The notes beneath the pieces are model-generated. The model saw nothing but the letters and a program-made list of their open reading frames with translations, ran no database searches and was not told the origin of the DNA. Below are positions 40,347-50,104 of a stretch of DNA of 64,000 nt, piece after piece. How positions within the stretch are numbered: position 1 is the first letter of the stretch; the number at the start of each line of letters is the position of its first letter. Made by a program: the position numbers and the translations under genes. Location of the stretch: positions 62,001 through 126,000 of the forward strand of contig BPKK01000001.1 in assembly GCA_026005095.1 (NCBI GenBank), given 5' to 3'. Source of the stretch: Silanimonas sp. (GTDB lineage: Bacteria; Pseudomonadota; Gammaproteobacteria; Xanthomonadales; Xanthomonadaceae).

Positions 40347-42812
40347 TCAAAGCCCGGCCCGGCGCACCTTGCGGAACAGCGCCTCGGCCGATTGCCGGGT
40401 GGCGGCTCCGGTGGGGCAGGCCTCGACGCAACGCGGCCCGCCTTCGATGCCGGTGCAGAGATCGCATTTCACCGCCTTCTTCTGCACCTCGCCCGTCACT
40501 TCCGGCTGGCGGCGGCCGGGCGCCGCGCCCAGGCCGAACAGCAGCCAGAGCAAGCCGCCGCCAGGCTTCGGCGGCAGATCGGGGGCCATCTGGATCACGC
40601 CATACGGGCAGTTGCGCTGGCAGTTGCCGCAGCCGATGCAGGCCTCGCTGATCGTGACCTCGCCGGAAGGACCGCGGCGGATCGCATCCGGCGGACAATC
40701 CTTCATGCAATGCGGGTTCTCGCAGTGGCGGCAGGCCACCGGCAGGTGGATGCGGGCGAAGGTGGCGCCGGCCTCGCGTTTCAGCCGCGAGGTGCCCCCA
40801 TGCGACTCGGCGCAGGCGGTCTCGCAGTTGTTGCACTGCACGCACAGGGCCTCGTCGATCACCAGGATGTCGGAGGCATCGCCCACGCCCTGCTTGAGCA
40901 GGAAGCGCGAGAGTGCACTGCCATCCGCCACGTCCTGCTCGGCGGCGATGTTCTGCTCGGTGCGGGCCATCATGATGGCCTCGAGCGTCTGCCGCAGCGC
41001 CGGGGTGGCGGCGATCAGGCGGCGGATGCGGGTGCTCTCGAACACCAGGGCCTCGGTGAGCACCGAGGCGGTGACGGTGGCGGTACGCGGCCCACCGTCG
41101 AGCATCGCCATCTCGCCCACGTAATTGCCGGCACTGACATAGGCCAGTACCCGCTCCTCGCCTCCCATCCGCTTCGAGACCGCCACCGAACCGCGCCGGA
41201 TCAGGTACAGACCATCGGCCGGGTCGCCCTCGCGGAACAGCACCTGGCCGGCGTTGTAGCGGCGCAGCTGCACCCCGGTCTCGATCAGATCCTCGAGATC
41301 GTCCACCCCGAGTACGGGGCCGATGTACTGCATCACCGCGTTGCGCACGAATGCATGGTCGATGCGCTCGCGCAGGGCCTCCGAGGCACTGATGAGCTTC
41401 AGCATGGTGCGGCGCGGGGTTTCCACCAGTACACAGTCGGTGGCCGCCACCACCGTGGCGGTACGACGGCGGCCCGAGAGCAGGCCCATCTCGCCGAAGA
41501 AGCGCCCGGCACCGAGACCGACCACGCGCGGCGCGCCGTCCTCGCCATCCACCTCTACCTGCACACTCCCCTCGATGATCGAGTAGAAGCTGTTGGAGTA
41601 ATCGTTCTTGCGGAACACCAGCGTGCCGGGGGAAAGCACGTGCACCGTGCTTTCCAGCAGCAATTCGCGGCGCTGCAGCTTGGTCAGCGCCCCCATGATC
41701 GGGTGGCGGCCGAGTTCCTCCACCACCTGCGGCACCGGCACGCCCAGGCGCCAGGGGGCGAGACGCTCGCGCAGCAGCGGCTCGTCCACCGGCTCGACCA
41801 CGTCGCCGTTGATGGTATCCACCACCTCGTGGCCCTGGTTCATGGCCTGCTTGATCAGCGGATAGCCACCAAGAGCTCCCACTACGAATAGGCCCGGCAC
41901 CGTGGATTCGTAGGTTTCGGAAAGCACCGGGATGGCCGCCGGGTCGGCATTCGGGAACTGCACCCCGAAACTCTCCACCAGCTTGCGCGGCGGAATGGCG
42001 CCGGCGCGCACGATGATGCGGTGGCAGGCGATCGACTGCTCGCCCACCTTGCCGTTGAAGACGAAGTTGAGCACCGGCGGCGGCGCCCCGCCCTCCCCCG
42101 TTGCGCCGGGCGGCAGCGGCTCGACCCGGGCGGCGAAGGCTGAGTGCCAGATCCGCAGCTTGCCTGCCCGCTCCATGGCCTGCACGGCATCACGGTTGGC
42201 GTCCTTGCAAACCGTGAACTCCTCCTGCCGGTTCATCAGGTGCACGCGGTTCTTCGGTGCCAGGGCCATGGCGTTCTCGATGCCGGCGTCGCCGGCGCCG
42301 ACCACCACGATGGTCTCGCCCTCGTACTCGTCCGGATCGGAGAGCGTGTACTGAACGTTCGGATGATCCTCGCCCGGCACCCCCATCTTGCGCACATTGC
42401 CCTGCAGGCCGATGGCGAGGATGACGTTGCGGGCGGTGTACTGGCTGCCGTCCTCGCAGCGCACGGTGAACGGCGGCCCCTCGGCATGGCGGTCGATGGC
42501 ATTCACCCGCTTGCCGAGGCGGATGTCGATCCGCTGCGCCGCGATCTCGGCGTTCCAGGTGGCGAGCACGGTCTCGCGCTTGCCGGCGGCGAAGCTCATC
42601 CCGCTGCGCAGCGGCAGGAAACCCGGCTCGGCCATCACGTGCTTGCCCTTCTGGTACTTGAAGAGGGTGTCGGACGGATGCGGGGCGGCTTCGAGCAGCA
42701 CGTAGCGGTTGCCGCGGGCCGCGGCGCGGGAGGCGGCGGAGAGTCCGGCCGGGCCGGCGCCGATGATCACGATGTCGAACTCCGCGGGGCGGTCGTGGGC
42801 ACGCACGGCCAT
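40347..42812 (-). CDS. Fusion: thioredoxin-reductase-like FAD/NAD(P) domain + two cyclic-nucleotide-binding domains + four-cluster ferredoxin domain
   Basis: FDIVIIGAGPAGLSAASRAA; VVVGAGDAGIENAMAL; FFGEMGLLSGRRRTATV and YVGEMAMLDGGPRTATV; CVQCNNCETAC, CRHCENPHCMKDC, CIGCGNCQRNC, CDLCTGIEGGPRCVEAC. Confidence 0.88.
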   Translation of the reverse strand: MAVRAHDRPAEFDIVIIGAGPAGLSAASRAAARGNRYVLLEAAPHPSDTLFKYQKGKHVMAEPGFLPLRSGMSFAAGKRETVLATWNAEIAAQRIDIRLGKRVNAIDRHAEGPPFTVRCEDGSQYTARNVILAIGLQGNVRKMGVPGEDHPNVQYTLSDPDEYEGETIVVVGAGDAGIENAMALAPKNRVHLMNRQEEFTVCKDANRDAVQAMERAGKLRIWHSAFAARVEPLPPGATGEGGAPPPVLNFVFNGKVGEQSIACHRIIVRAGAIPPRKLVESFGVQFPNADPAAIPVLSETYESTVPGLFVVGALGGYPLIKQAMNQGHEVVDTINGDVVEPVDEPLLRERLAPWRLGVPVPQVVEELGRHPIMGALTKLQRRELLLESTVHVLSPGTLVFRKNDYSNSFYSIIEGSVQVEVDGEDGAPRVVGLGAGRFFGEMGLLSGRRRTATVVAATDCVLVETPRRTMLKLISASEALRERIDHAFVRNAVMQYIGPVLGVDDLEDLIETGVQLRRYNAGQVLFREGDPADGLYLIRRGSVAVSKRMGGEERVLAYVSAGNYVGEMAMLDGGPRTATVTASVLTEALVFESTRIRRLIAATPALRQTLEAIMMARTEQNIAAEQDVADGSALSRFLLKQGVGDASDILVIDEALCVQCNNCETACAESHGGTSRLKREAGATFARIHLPVACRHCENPHCMKDCPPDAIRRGPSGEVTISEACIGCGNCQRNCPYGVIQMAPDLPPKPGGGLLWLLFGLGAAPGRRQPEVTGEVQKKAVKCDLCTGIEGGPRCVEACPTGAATRQSAEALFRKVRRAGL

Positions 42813-42815
42813 GGC

Positions 42816-44204
42816 TCAACCCTCCTTTGCAGCCGGCGCGCGCAGGGCGGCGGCCAGGGCGTCGAGCGCGGCACGGAAGCGTTCGGCGCGGTAATCGTCT
42901 TCCGAGGCCAGGGTGGCACGGGCCCGAGCGAGCAGCGGCCGCAAGGTTTCGGGCTCGGCGAGTTGCCCATCGGCCGCCAGATGCTCCAGCAACGGAGCGA
43001 TCGCCATATAGGCCTGCTCAGCGCCGGCATAATCGCTGTATTCGCCGCTTCGACCGATGGCGATCAGGCGCTGCAGCACGGCGCGCAGTTGCGATGCGTC
43101 GAAAGCCTGTTCGCGCAGGGTCGGAACGAGGCCGTCGAGGCGCGAGAGCACGCGCTTCAGGGCCGCCTGGGGATCGCCCTGCCCGCCGGAGACGGCGAGA
43201 TGCAGGGCCCGCACCTCGTTGCGGAAGGCCGCCGCCTCGTCCGGCGCCACGGCTTCGGTGATCGCCCGCAGCATCAGCAGATGGCCGTCGTTGACCCGCA
43301 CCACGCCCGGCCCTACGCCAAGCCGGGGCGACCAGCGGTTGCTGCCCATCGGCTTGTGGCAGGCATGGCAGTCGAACACCGAGAGCTCCGGGAACAGTCC
43401 GTCGCGCCCGTGCACTGGATGCGCCAGGCGCTCCAGCAGGGCCCGGGCGCCGAACAGCTGGCCCAGGGCCCAGATCCGCCCGGGCGAGAACGCGCCCTTG
43501 CGCCGGATCCAGTCGGCATCGATGGCGTAGTGCGGTGGCTGCAGGGCGGCGAAGGTGCCCACCTCGAAGCCGAGGCGCGGGTGCCCGGCCCCCATGATGC
43601 GGTGCGTGACCCAGCGGTCGGCATCGCCGACATGGCAGGAGGTGCAGAGCCTCGCCTGCCCCACCGGATCGGAGGTCGGGTAGAGGCCATTGGCGAGGTT
43701 GGCGCCATGTGTGGCCTCCGGCGCGGTATGCGCGGCGATCCAGCGCTCGGCCGGCCCATGGCAGCCCTCGCAGGAGATGCCATCACTCACGAGAAAGCGT
43801 TCGCCCTGGAACTCGGCCGCCGGAGCATAGGCGTGGCAGGCCAGGCACTCGCGCGACTCGTGCGCCGGTTTCGGCAAACCGAGCTTGCGGGCAATCGCCA
43901 CGCTCTCCGGCTTCAGCAGGGTGGCATAGGCGCGAGCATGGCGGTCCAGCCGCGCCCAGGTGGTGTACTCGTTGTGCAGCACCACGTCGTCCCAGGCGAG
44001 CACGCTACCGTGGCAGGTGCTGCTGGCGCAGTTCACCACGCCCAGGCTCTTCGCCGGCGTCAGGTCGGGCATCGGGACGGTGGCAGCGAGGCGGACACGC
44101 TGCGCCTCGTCCTCGGCGCTCCAGCCGGGCCCGGCGGCGGCGCTTGCGGCGAGGGAAACGAAGGCAGCGATCAGGCCGAGAGCGGCCACAGGACGAAGGC
44201 TCAT
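42816..44204 (-). CDS. Multiheme c-type cytochrome (4 CxxCH + 1 CX4CH)
   Basis: CASSTCH, CLACH, CEGCH, CTSCH, CHACH; N-terminal signal peptide. Confidence 0.85.
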   Translation of the reverse strand: MSLRPVAALGLIAAFVSLAASAAAGPGWSAEDEAQRVRLAATVPMPDLTPAKSLGVVNCASSTCHGSVLAWDDVVLHNEYTTWARLDRHARAYATLLKPESVAIARKLGLPKPAHESRECLACHAYAPAAEFQGERFLVSDGISCEGCHGPAERWIAAHTAPEATHGANLANGLYPTSDPVGQARLCTSCHVGDADRWVTHRIMGAGHPRLGFEVGTFAALQPPHYAIDADWIRRKGAFSPGRIWALGQLFGARALLERLAHPVHGRDGLFPELSVFDCHACHKPMGSNRWSPRLGVGPGVVRVNDGHLLMLRAITEAVAPDEAAAFRNEVRALHLAVSGGQGDPQAALKRVLSRLDGLVPTLREQAFDASQLRAVLQRLIAIGRSGEYSDYAGAEQAYMAIAPLLEHLAADGQLAEPETLRPLLARARATLASEDDYRAERFRAALDALAAALRAPAAKEG

Positions 44205-47200
44205 GGGCGACCTCCGGAGGCGCTGGCGGCAGCGGCGGGCGACGGCGTGCCGGGCGTATTGCTCACGCGCCAGACCGTGCCGTCCGGGTTGAGGTAAAGC
44301 TTCTGCATCTCGCGCAGGGTGAAGGGCCGCGAGCCGAGGCGGCCGAACACCGCGATCTGCCCGCCGGTCTCGTCCACCGCCCGGTCGCGGTCGAGCCCCT
44401 TGGAGAGCGCCAGGGCCGGACTGCGCGTGGCGCGGCTGGCGATCAGCTCGGGCCGCGGCTCGGGCGAGAAGCCGTAGAAGTTCGGCTGGCTCTCCGGCGA
44501 GGTGAGCTGGATCACCCGCAGGCCATTGCGGCCATCGGCCACGTAAGCGAAGAGCGAGGCATTGGTGGAAGCCACCACCACGTCGCGGGCATCGTTGATC
44601 GCACCTTCGGCGGTGAAGCGGGTGAGCAGGCGCGGCTGTACCGGCCGGGTCACGTCCACGATCGCCAGCCCCTCCTCGCCTGCCGCCACATAGGCATAGG
44701 TGCGGGCCACGTAGACGCGGCGGGCATCGCGCATCGGCACCGAGGCCGGCAGGAGGCGGGGCGCTCCCATGTCGGTGATGTCGGCAACGTGCAGGCCACT
44801 GCCCGCGGTGATGAAGAGGTAGCGGAACTGCACCGCGGTGGCGCGGGCATCCTCCAGCGGAATGAAGGCCTTGGCCCGGGGCTTCAAGGGGTCGTCGAGA
44901 TCGACGATCTGCACCCCGCGCGGGGTGGTGACGTAGGCGTAATGCCCGGCCACCACGATGTGCCGGGCCCCGGTGAGCACCCCGTCCTCGTTCCAGGTGG
45001 CGGCGCGACTGAGGAAGTTGTTGCGCGGCTCGCCGTCGGCGAACGTGTCCACGTTCACCACGATCAGGCCTTCCTCGGCATCGACGATGAAGGCGTAGTG
45101 GTAGATCGGGTGGAAAGGCTGCTCCTGGTTGGTGACCCGCATCAGCTCGCCCTGGTTCTTGAAGGGGGCGACGGGCTGGTTGGTGGGCAGAGCCATGCAG
45201 GTGGCGTTCTTCGAGGGCACATGGGCGTCGTGCCCCAGCGGCGAGAAGGGCGCGCGGATGATCCGCTGCGAGAAGCCCTTGTTCGGCAGCGAGGCGACGT
45301 CGTACACCCGGAATCCGCCTCGCCCTTCGGCGACATACAGGTACTCGCCGCGCAGCTGCACGCAGTTCGCCGGACCGTCGCTGCCGATGCCGTAGGCCTC
45401 GCGTAGCTGCCGCCCTCGTGCCTGGTGCTGGCGGAAGAAATCCGGGTAGGCCATGCGCTGCAGGTAACTACCGATCACCGCCTGCGGCTCGTCGAGTTCG
45501 GTCACGCCGATTCCCTCGACGTGGCGCTCCTCGCCCACCATGGCATAGGCACCGACGAAGTTGACGAAGTTGGTCCCCTGCAAGAGCAGCTGCGCCATGA
45601 TGGCGTTGTTGTCCTCGTTCACCGAGACATGGCAGTCCTCGCACTGCTTGGTCTCGGTGAGCCGCTCGGTATGCGGGTAGTGCGGGGCGAAGGCCTGCGA
45701 GGAATAACCGCTCGCCGCCACCGGCGGCTGCTGCACGTAGATGCGCTCGCGGTTGATGTTCTGCGAGCTCAGCACCAGCGCCGAGCTGGAGCGGATCGGA
45801 GCGATGCGGTTGCCCTTCACCGTGCCGTGCAGGCCGAGCTGGAACACGTCGTCGCGCACCACCTGCACGTTGTAGGTGGCGTAGTTGCGCGTCTCGCCGC
45901 CTTCGTAGTGATTGCGCTCGGTCTTCCAGTTGGCCTGGATCGGCAAATGGCAGCCGGCGCAGCTCGTGGTCCAGGAAAGATGGCAGGTGAAGCACTCCAT
46001 CTTCTCGTCGTCATGCGCCAGCGCCATGTCGGAGGCATTGGCGAAGGCGGCGGCGGCATTCCATTCGCCGCGGCGGCCGGCTTCTCCGGCCGGCATCAGC
46101 TTGGCCCGCGCCGCCTTCTCGTTGTACTCGGGGCTGGCCGGGTTCACCGAATCCCGGGTCAGGCTCACCTTCCACTCGAGATCGGGGTACAGGGCCGAGC
46201 GCTGGTAAAGCGCGCCATCACGCCATTCGAAGCGCGGCCGGCCATCCGGGGTGCGCAGCAGCGAGAGGTCCATGCCGCCGGGGCGGGCCGCCGGGCCGGA
46301 GGTGGTGAGGGTGGGATAACGCCTGGCCGTGCCATGGCAGTCGGCGCAGGTGATCTCGATCGCCGCCGCCACCTCGCCATAGATATGGCCATTGCCATGC
46401 ATGTCCTGGGCGAAATGGCAGTCCACGCAGTGCATGCCCTTGTCGAGATGGATCGAGGACAGGTGCACGGCCTTCTTGAACTTCTCCGGATCGTCGTTCG
46501 CCACCACCCGGCCCTCGGCATCGAGCAGGTTGCCCTGGCGGTCGCGTTTGAACACGGCGCGGAATACCCAGCCATGGCCGTGGTAGTCGGCGAACTGGGT
46601 GTGCTTCAGCGTGGGGTTGAGACGCGAGATCTCGGCGAGGTATTCGGGATCCGACCACTTGCCGCGGATCGCCGCCTCCTCGGGGTTGCGCAGGTTGATG
46701 GCGCGGATCTCGGCGGCGCTGGGGTAGCGCTGCTGCTCGGGCCAGAGCGCCTCGGCATCGGCCTCGTAGTCGGTCTGCACATAGCCATAGAACGAGTTCA
46801 CGTAGATGTTCGGCTGGTGCATGTGGCAGACCATGCACTGCGAAGAGGGAATGGCCCGGGTGAACGCATGCTGGATCGGGCTGCCGCTCCTGTCCTTCGG
46901 GATCGTCGGATCGAGAGTGGCGGTGAAACCACGGTTGCCATGCACCGCGTAGGGACCGGAATGCCTAGGATCGCGGTCGTTGGCATACACGGTATGGCAG
47001 GCCGTGCAGCCCGAGCTGCGGTAGTCGCCCGGGTTGTCGTTGGTGCCCAGCATCCACAGGTGCGGGTCGTTGAGACGGGTCTTGGTGAGGTTGATCACCG
47101 GCACCGCCACCCGGTTGCCGGTGCCAGGGCCGCGGTTCGACTGCCGCAGGTCCGGCCGGCCCGGCTCGTCGAGGCGCTGCAGGAAGCCCAGCACGTTGGG

Positions 47201-47998
47201 CAGGCCGATCTCGGGGAAGGTGGAGTTGATGACCCGGCCGCCGCGCTCGAAGACCCGGAACACATCGGCCGGCGGCACGGTCTCCCAGGCCGGCAGCGGG
47301 TACAGGGCCGGCAGCACGCCGCGCGCGGCGAGCGCCGGATCGCTGGCATCCACCGGGTTCTTCAGCATGGCCGGCGCGCCCTCGCGGGTGTAGGCCTCGC
47401 CGAGGGTATAGACCTTGTAGGGCAGGATGCCATTGTTGTACGCGGCGCCGCCCCAAAGCATGGCCGAGGTCGACATCAGGCTGCGCTCCTGCGCCTGGAT
47501 GATGGGCAGATGGCAGGCGCCGCAGGCCTCGCGGGCCACTCTCAGATCGCCGGGGTTCACGAAGCGCACATAGGCCGGGTGTTCCTGGGTCCAGCGCGCC
47601 ATGGAGTGGGGGGGATTGCCCGGTCCATGGCCGAAGGTGCCGATGTCGGCGGGCAGCACGTGGGCCGCCTCCTTCAGTGCCGTGTAGGCTGCGCTGCCCG
47701 GCGCCTCGCTGCCGCGACGCACGGCAGGATCGCCGCCATGGCAGTCGGCGCAGCCCAGCACCACGCCGGGATTGGCATGCATGGTGGGCTGGTCGGTCTT
47801 CTCGTGGCAGGTGACGCAGCCGGCGGACTTGGTCTCGGCCAGGCTGCGGGGTTGGCGCGCCGGGGCCGGCGGGAACTCCCGGTACTCGCGCTTGACCTTG
47901 ACGATGCCGGCCGACTGTACCGAGAGCGATACCGATCCCAGGGCCAGCACGGCGGCGCAGGCCAGCAGGAAGACGCGGGGGGAAGGACGGGGGGGCAT
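44201..47998 (-). CDS. Decaheme c-type cytochrome with C-terminal LVIVD-type beta-propeller repeats
   Basis: Ten CxxCH (CVTCH, CADCH, CGACH, CTACH, CMVCH, CVDCH, CADCH, CFTCH, CAGCH, CEDCH); repeats such as YAYVTTPRGVQIVDLDDPLKPRA, YAYVAAGEEGLAIVDVTRPVQPRLL. Confidence 0.88.
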   Translation of the reverse strand: MPPRPSPRVFLLACAAVLALGSVSLSVQSAGIVKVKREYREFPPAPARQPRSLAETKSAGCVTCHEKTDQPTMHANPGVVLGCADCHGGDPAVRRGSEAPGSAAYTALKEAAHVLPADIGTFGHGPGNPPHSMARWTQEHPAYVRFVNPGDLRVAREACGACHLPIIQAQERSLMSTSAMLWGGAAYNNGILPYKVYTLGEAYTREGAPAMLKNPVDASDPALAARGVLPALYPLPAWETVPPADVFRVFERGGRVINSTFPEIGLPNVLGFLQRLDEPGRPDLRQSNRGPGTGNRVAVPVINLTKTRLNDPHLWMLGTNDNPGDYRSSGCTACHTVYANDRDPRHSGPYAVHGNRGFTATLDPTIPKDRSGSPIQHAFTRAIPSSQCMVCHMHQPNIYVNSFYGYVQTDYEADAEALWPEQQRYPSAAEIRAINLRNPEEAAIRGKWSDPEYLAEISRLNPTLKHTQFADYHGHGWVFRAVFKRDRQGNLLDAEGRVVANDDPEKFKKAVHLSSIHLDKGMHCVDCHFAQDMHGNGHIYGEVAAAIEITCADCHGTARRYPTLTTSGPAARPGGMDLSLLRTPDGRPRFEWRDGALYQRSALYPDLEWKVSLTRDSVNPASPEYNEKAARAKLMPAGEAGRRGEWNAAAAFANASDMALAHDDEKMECFTCHLSWTTSCAGCHLPIQANWKTERNHYEGGETRNYATYNVQVVRDDVFQLGLHGTVKGNRIAPIRSSSALVLSSQNINRERIYVQQPPVAASGYSSQAFAPHYPHTERLTETKQCEDCHVSVNEDNNAIMAQLLLQGTNFVNFVGAYAMVGEERHVEGIGVTELDEPQAVIGSYLQRMAYPDFFRQHQARGRQLREAYGIGSDGPANCVQLRGEYLYVAEGRGGFRVYDVASLPNKGFSQRIIRAPFSPLGHDAHVPSKNATCMALPTNQPVAPFKNQGELMRVTNQEQPFHPIYHYAFIVDAEEGLIVVNVDTFADGEPRNNFLSRAATWNEDGVLTGARHIVVAGHYAYVTTPRGVQIVDLDDPLKPRAKAFIPLEDARATAVQFRYLFITAGSGLHVADITDMGAPRLLPASVPMRDARRVYVARTYAYVAAGEEGLAIVDVTRPVQPRLLTRFTAEGAINDARDVVVASTNASLFAYVADGRNGLRVIQLTSPESQPNFYGFSPEPRPELIASRATRSPALALSKGLDRDRAVDETGGQIAVFGRLGSRPFTLREMQKLYLNPDGTVWRVSNTPGTPSPAAAASASGGRP

Positions 47999-48002
47999 GG
48001 CG

Positions 48003-50104
48003 TCAGTAGGTCAGCACCGCGTTGATCAGCCCGGAATACAGGGTGCCCTGCCCGGTGCCGTAGAAGCGCTCGATGCCCGAACCCGGCCGCAGGACCGAGA
48101 TCGAGCCGTTGATGACGATGTTCTGGATGAATAACGGCCGCCACTGCAGGCCCACGGCCATGTCCCAGCCGATCTCCTTCGGCGGCGGAGCCTCGTTGCG
48201 CAGGGCGCCCAGCACCCCGGTGTGCATGAAGCGCAGATGGTTGAGATTGGCCGTGAGCCGCAGTTCCGGCTTGAGGTCGAGGTCGGCCCCGATGCCAAGC
48301 AGCACCAGGCCGGGATTGACGAAGTTCGACTGCCCCTGCTCTTTCGAGGAGCGCAGGGCGGGAAGCAGGCCATTGCGGCTGCTCAGCACCACCCCGCCGC
48401 CGCCCACCAGCGGGATGGTCTGGCGGATGAAGTAGCTGGTATCGGCGCCGGCGAACTGCGGGTTCTCGAAGATGGCGTCGAAGCCGGTGGCCTCGTCGTC
48501 GTAGGGATCGACATCACCGCTCGCCACCAGCAGACTGCCGCGCAGGCGGATCCAGCTGAAATCGCGTGAGAGCTCGCTGGCGTGGAAGGCGGCACGGATA
48601 CGCTGGCGGCGCTGTGCCAGCGGATGACGCTCCTGCTCGCCAATGGCGAGGTAGGTGCTGGTGGTGAGGTTGAGCCTCGCCTTCGGCCACCAGGAAGTGA
48701 GGTGGCCATCGCCACTCACACCGAGGTAGGTCACGTGGTAGCGGAAGGGCCGCAGGTCGCCGAAGAAGGCCGGCCGCACCAGGAAGCCGTTGGTGTCGTA
48801 GTGGAAGCGGTCCTCGCGGTTGCGGTTGTGCAACAGCGTGGCCTGCGAGGTGAAGCCGAGCCGCGGCCAGTCCTGGCGGTAGACATTGGCCACGAACACA
48901 TCGTCGCGGCGCAGCGCCCGGCTGGTGTCGTTAAGACCGCTGTTGGTGTCCTTCTCCATGCGCCGGAACCAGGCCAGGTTGTACTGCCAGTGGTTGTTGT
49001 CGCGGTTGCCGAACAGGCGCACGCCGAAGGGCTGGTCGATGAACAGAAAGCCGCGGAAGTCGCTGGTGAAGGGCTGGATGCCGATGCGCAGGCTATCGAA
49101 GTCGTAGCGGTCGGAGACGTTTCTCAGATGCTTGTCGTAGAACAGTTCCTGGAACCCGACATGGCGATCGGTGCGGGTACGGCCCTCCAGCGGGTCGATG
49201 CGCAGCAGCCCGGCCTCCTGCGCCCGCACATGGTTCACGTTCAGCACCGGCACGATGCGGATCTCGTGGTCCGGCGGCTTGTAGGTGGTGTTGCCCTTGA
49301 TCAGGCCGACATTGAGGATCAGGGTCTGGGCGCCGATCTCGAAGCGGTTGCGACCATAGATGTCGAGCCCCTGCCCGGGGATGCCGATGGTCTGCGCCAC
49401 CGGCACCGGGAAACGGCGGCCCTCGAGCAGGGTGTCGGAGACGAGGTTGAGGGCGACGAACCAGTCCGGTCCGATCTCGCGCACCGGGAAGTCGCCCTTC
49501 AGCACGTTCTGGTGGTAGGGGTCGTACCAGGGGAAGCGGTAGCCCAGCGACTGCAGGATGCGCCAGCGGTCCGGCACCGGCACCGACTCCCGCGGCAGCG
49601 TCGCCGCCGGCGCCGGGATCTGCCCCGGCTCGGGGGGCGGAAGGGTGACCAGCGGCTGCGGGCGCTCGCCCGGGACGCACCAGCGGGGCGATGGCCGGCG
49701 CCTCGAGGCCCTCCGGCGTGACGATGCGCGGCGGCGCCGGCGCCGAGAGGGCCTGCACGTTCCACTGCCCGTCGGCGAGGCGCTCGCGCTTCAGCCAGGC
49801 CCGCGTGCCCTCGCCTTCGCCCTCGCGGGTCCGCACTTCCACCCAGCCGCCCTGTGCGGAGAGCACCTCCAGCAGGCGGCCGCGCGCCACCTCGCGCACC
49901 GGGGCGGCGGCCTCGCCCGGGGCCTCGCGCAGCAGCAGCGAGGGAGCCATCACCTGCAGCAGCATCACCGGCGCCGGTGCCGGATCCATGGCACCGGGCG
50001 CAGCCGCGGAAGCCGCCCCGGCCTCCGCGAAGACCGGCGGCGACCGCAAGGGCCATCAGGGCCATCGCGCAGGCCACCACCAGGGGGCGGCGCGAGGGCC
50101 TCAT
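48003..50104 (-). CDS. Outer-membrane beta-barrel-like protein with N-terminal SH3-like region; two apparent +1 frameshifts (near 50045-50060 and 49660-49690)
   Basis: Signal frame MRPSRRPLVVACAMALMALAVAA; middle frame VFAEAGAAS..LLREAPGEAAAPVREVARGRLLEVLSAQGGWVEVRTREG; main frame ERPQPLVTLPPPEPGQ..VPVPDRWRILQSLGYRFPWYDPYHQN..LINAVLTY, alternating-hydrophobicity barrel-like. Confidence 0.7.

Noticed and set aside
42144-44297. 717-aa plus-strand ORF opposite the pentaheme cytochrome
   Set aside because: Shadow ORF; His/Arg/Gly-rich low-information sequence antisense to a well-supported gene
45425-48025. 866-aa plus-strand ORF opposite the decaheme-LVIVD cytochrome
   Set aside because: Antisense to a gene with ten CxxCH and LVIVD repeats; composition is the typical GC-rich shadow frame with no recognisable motifs
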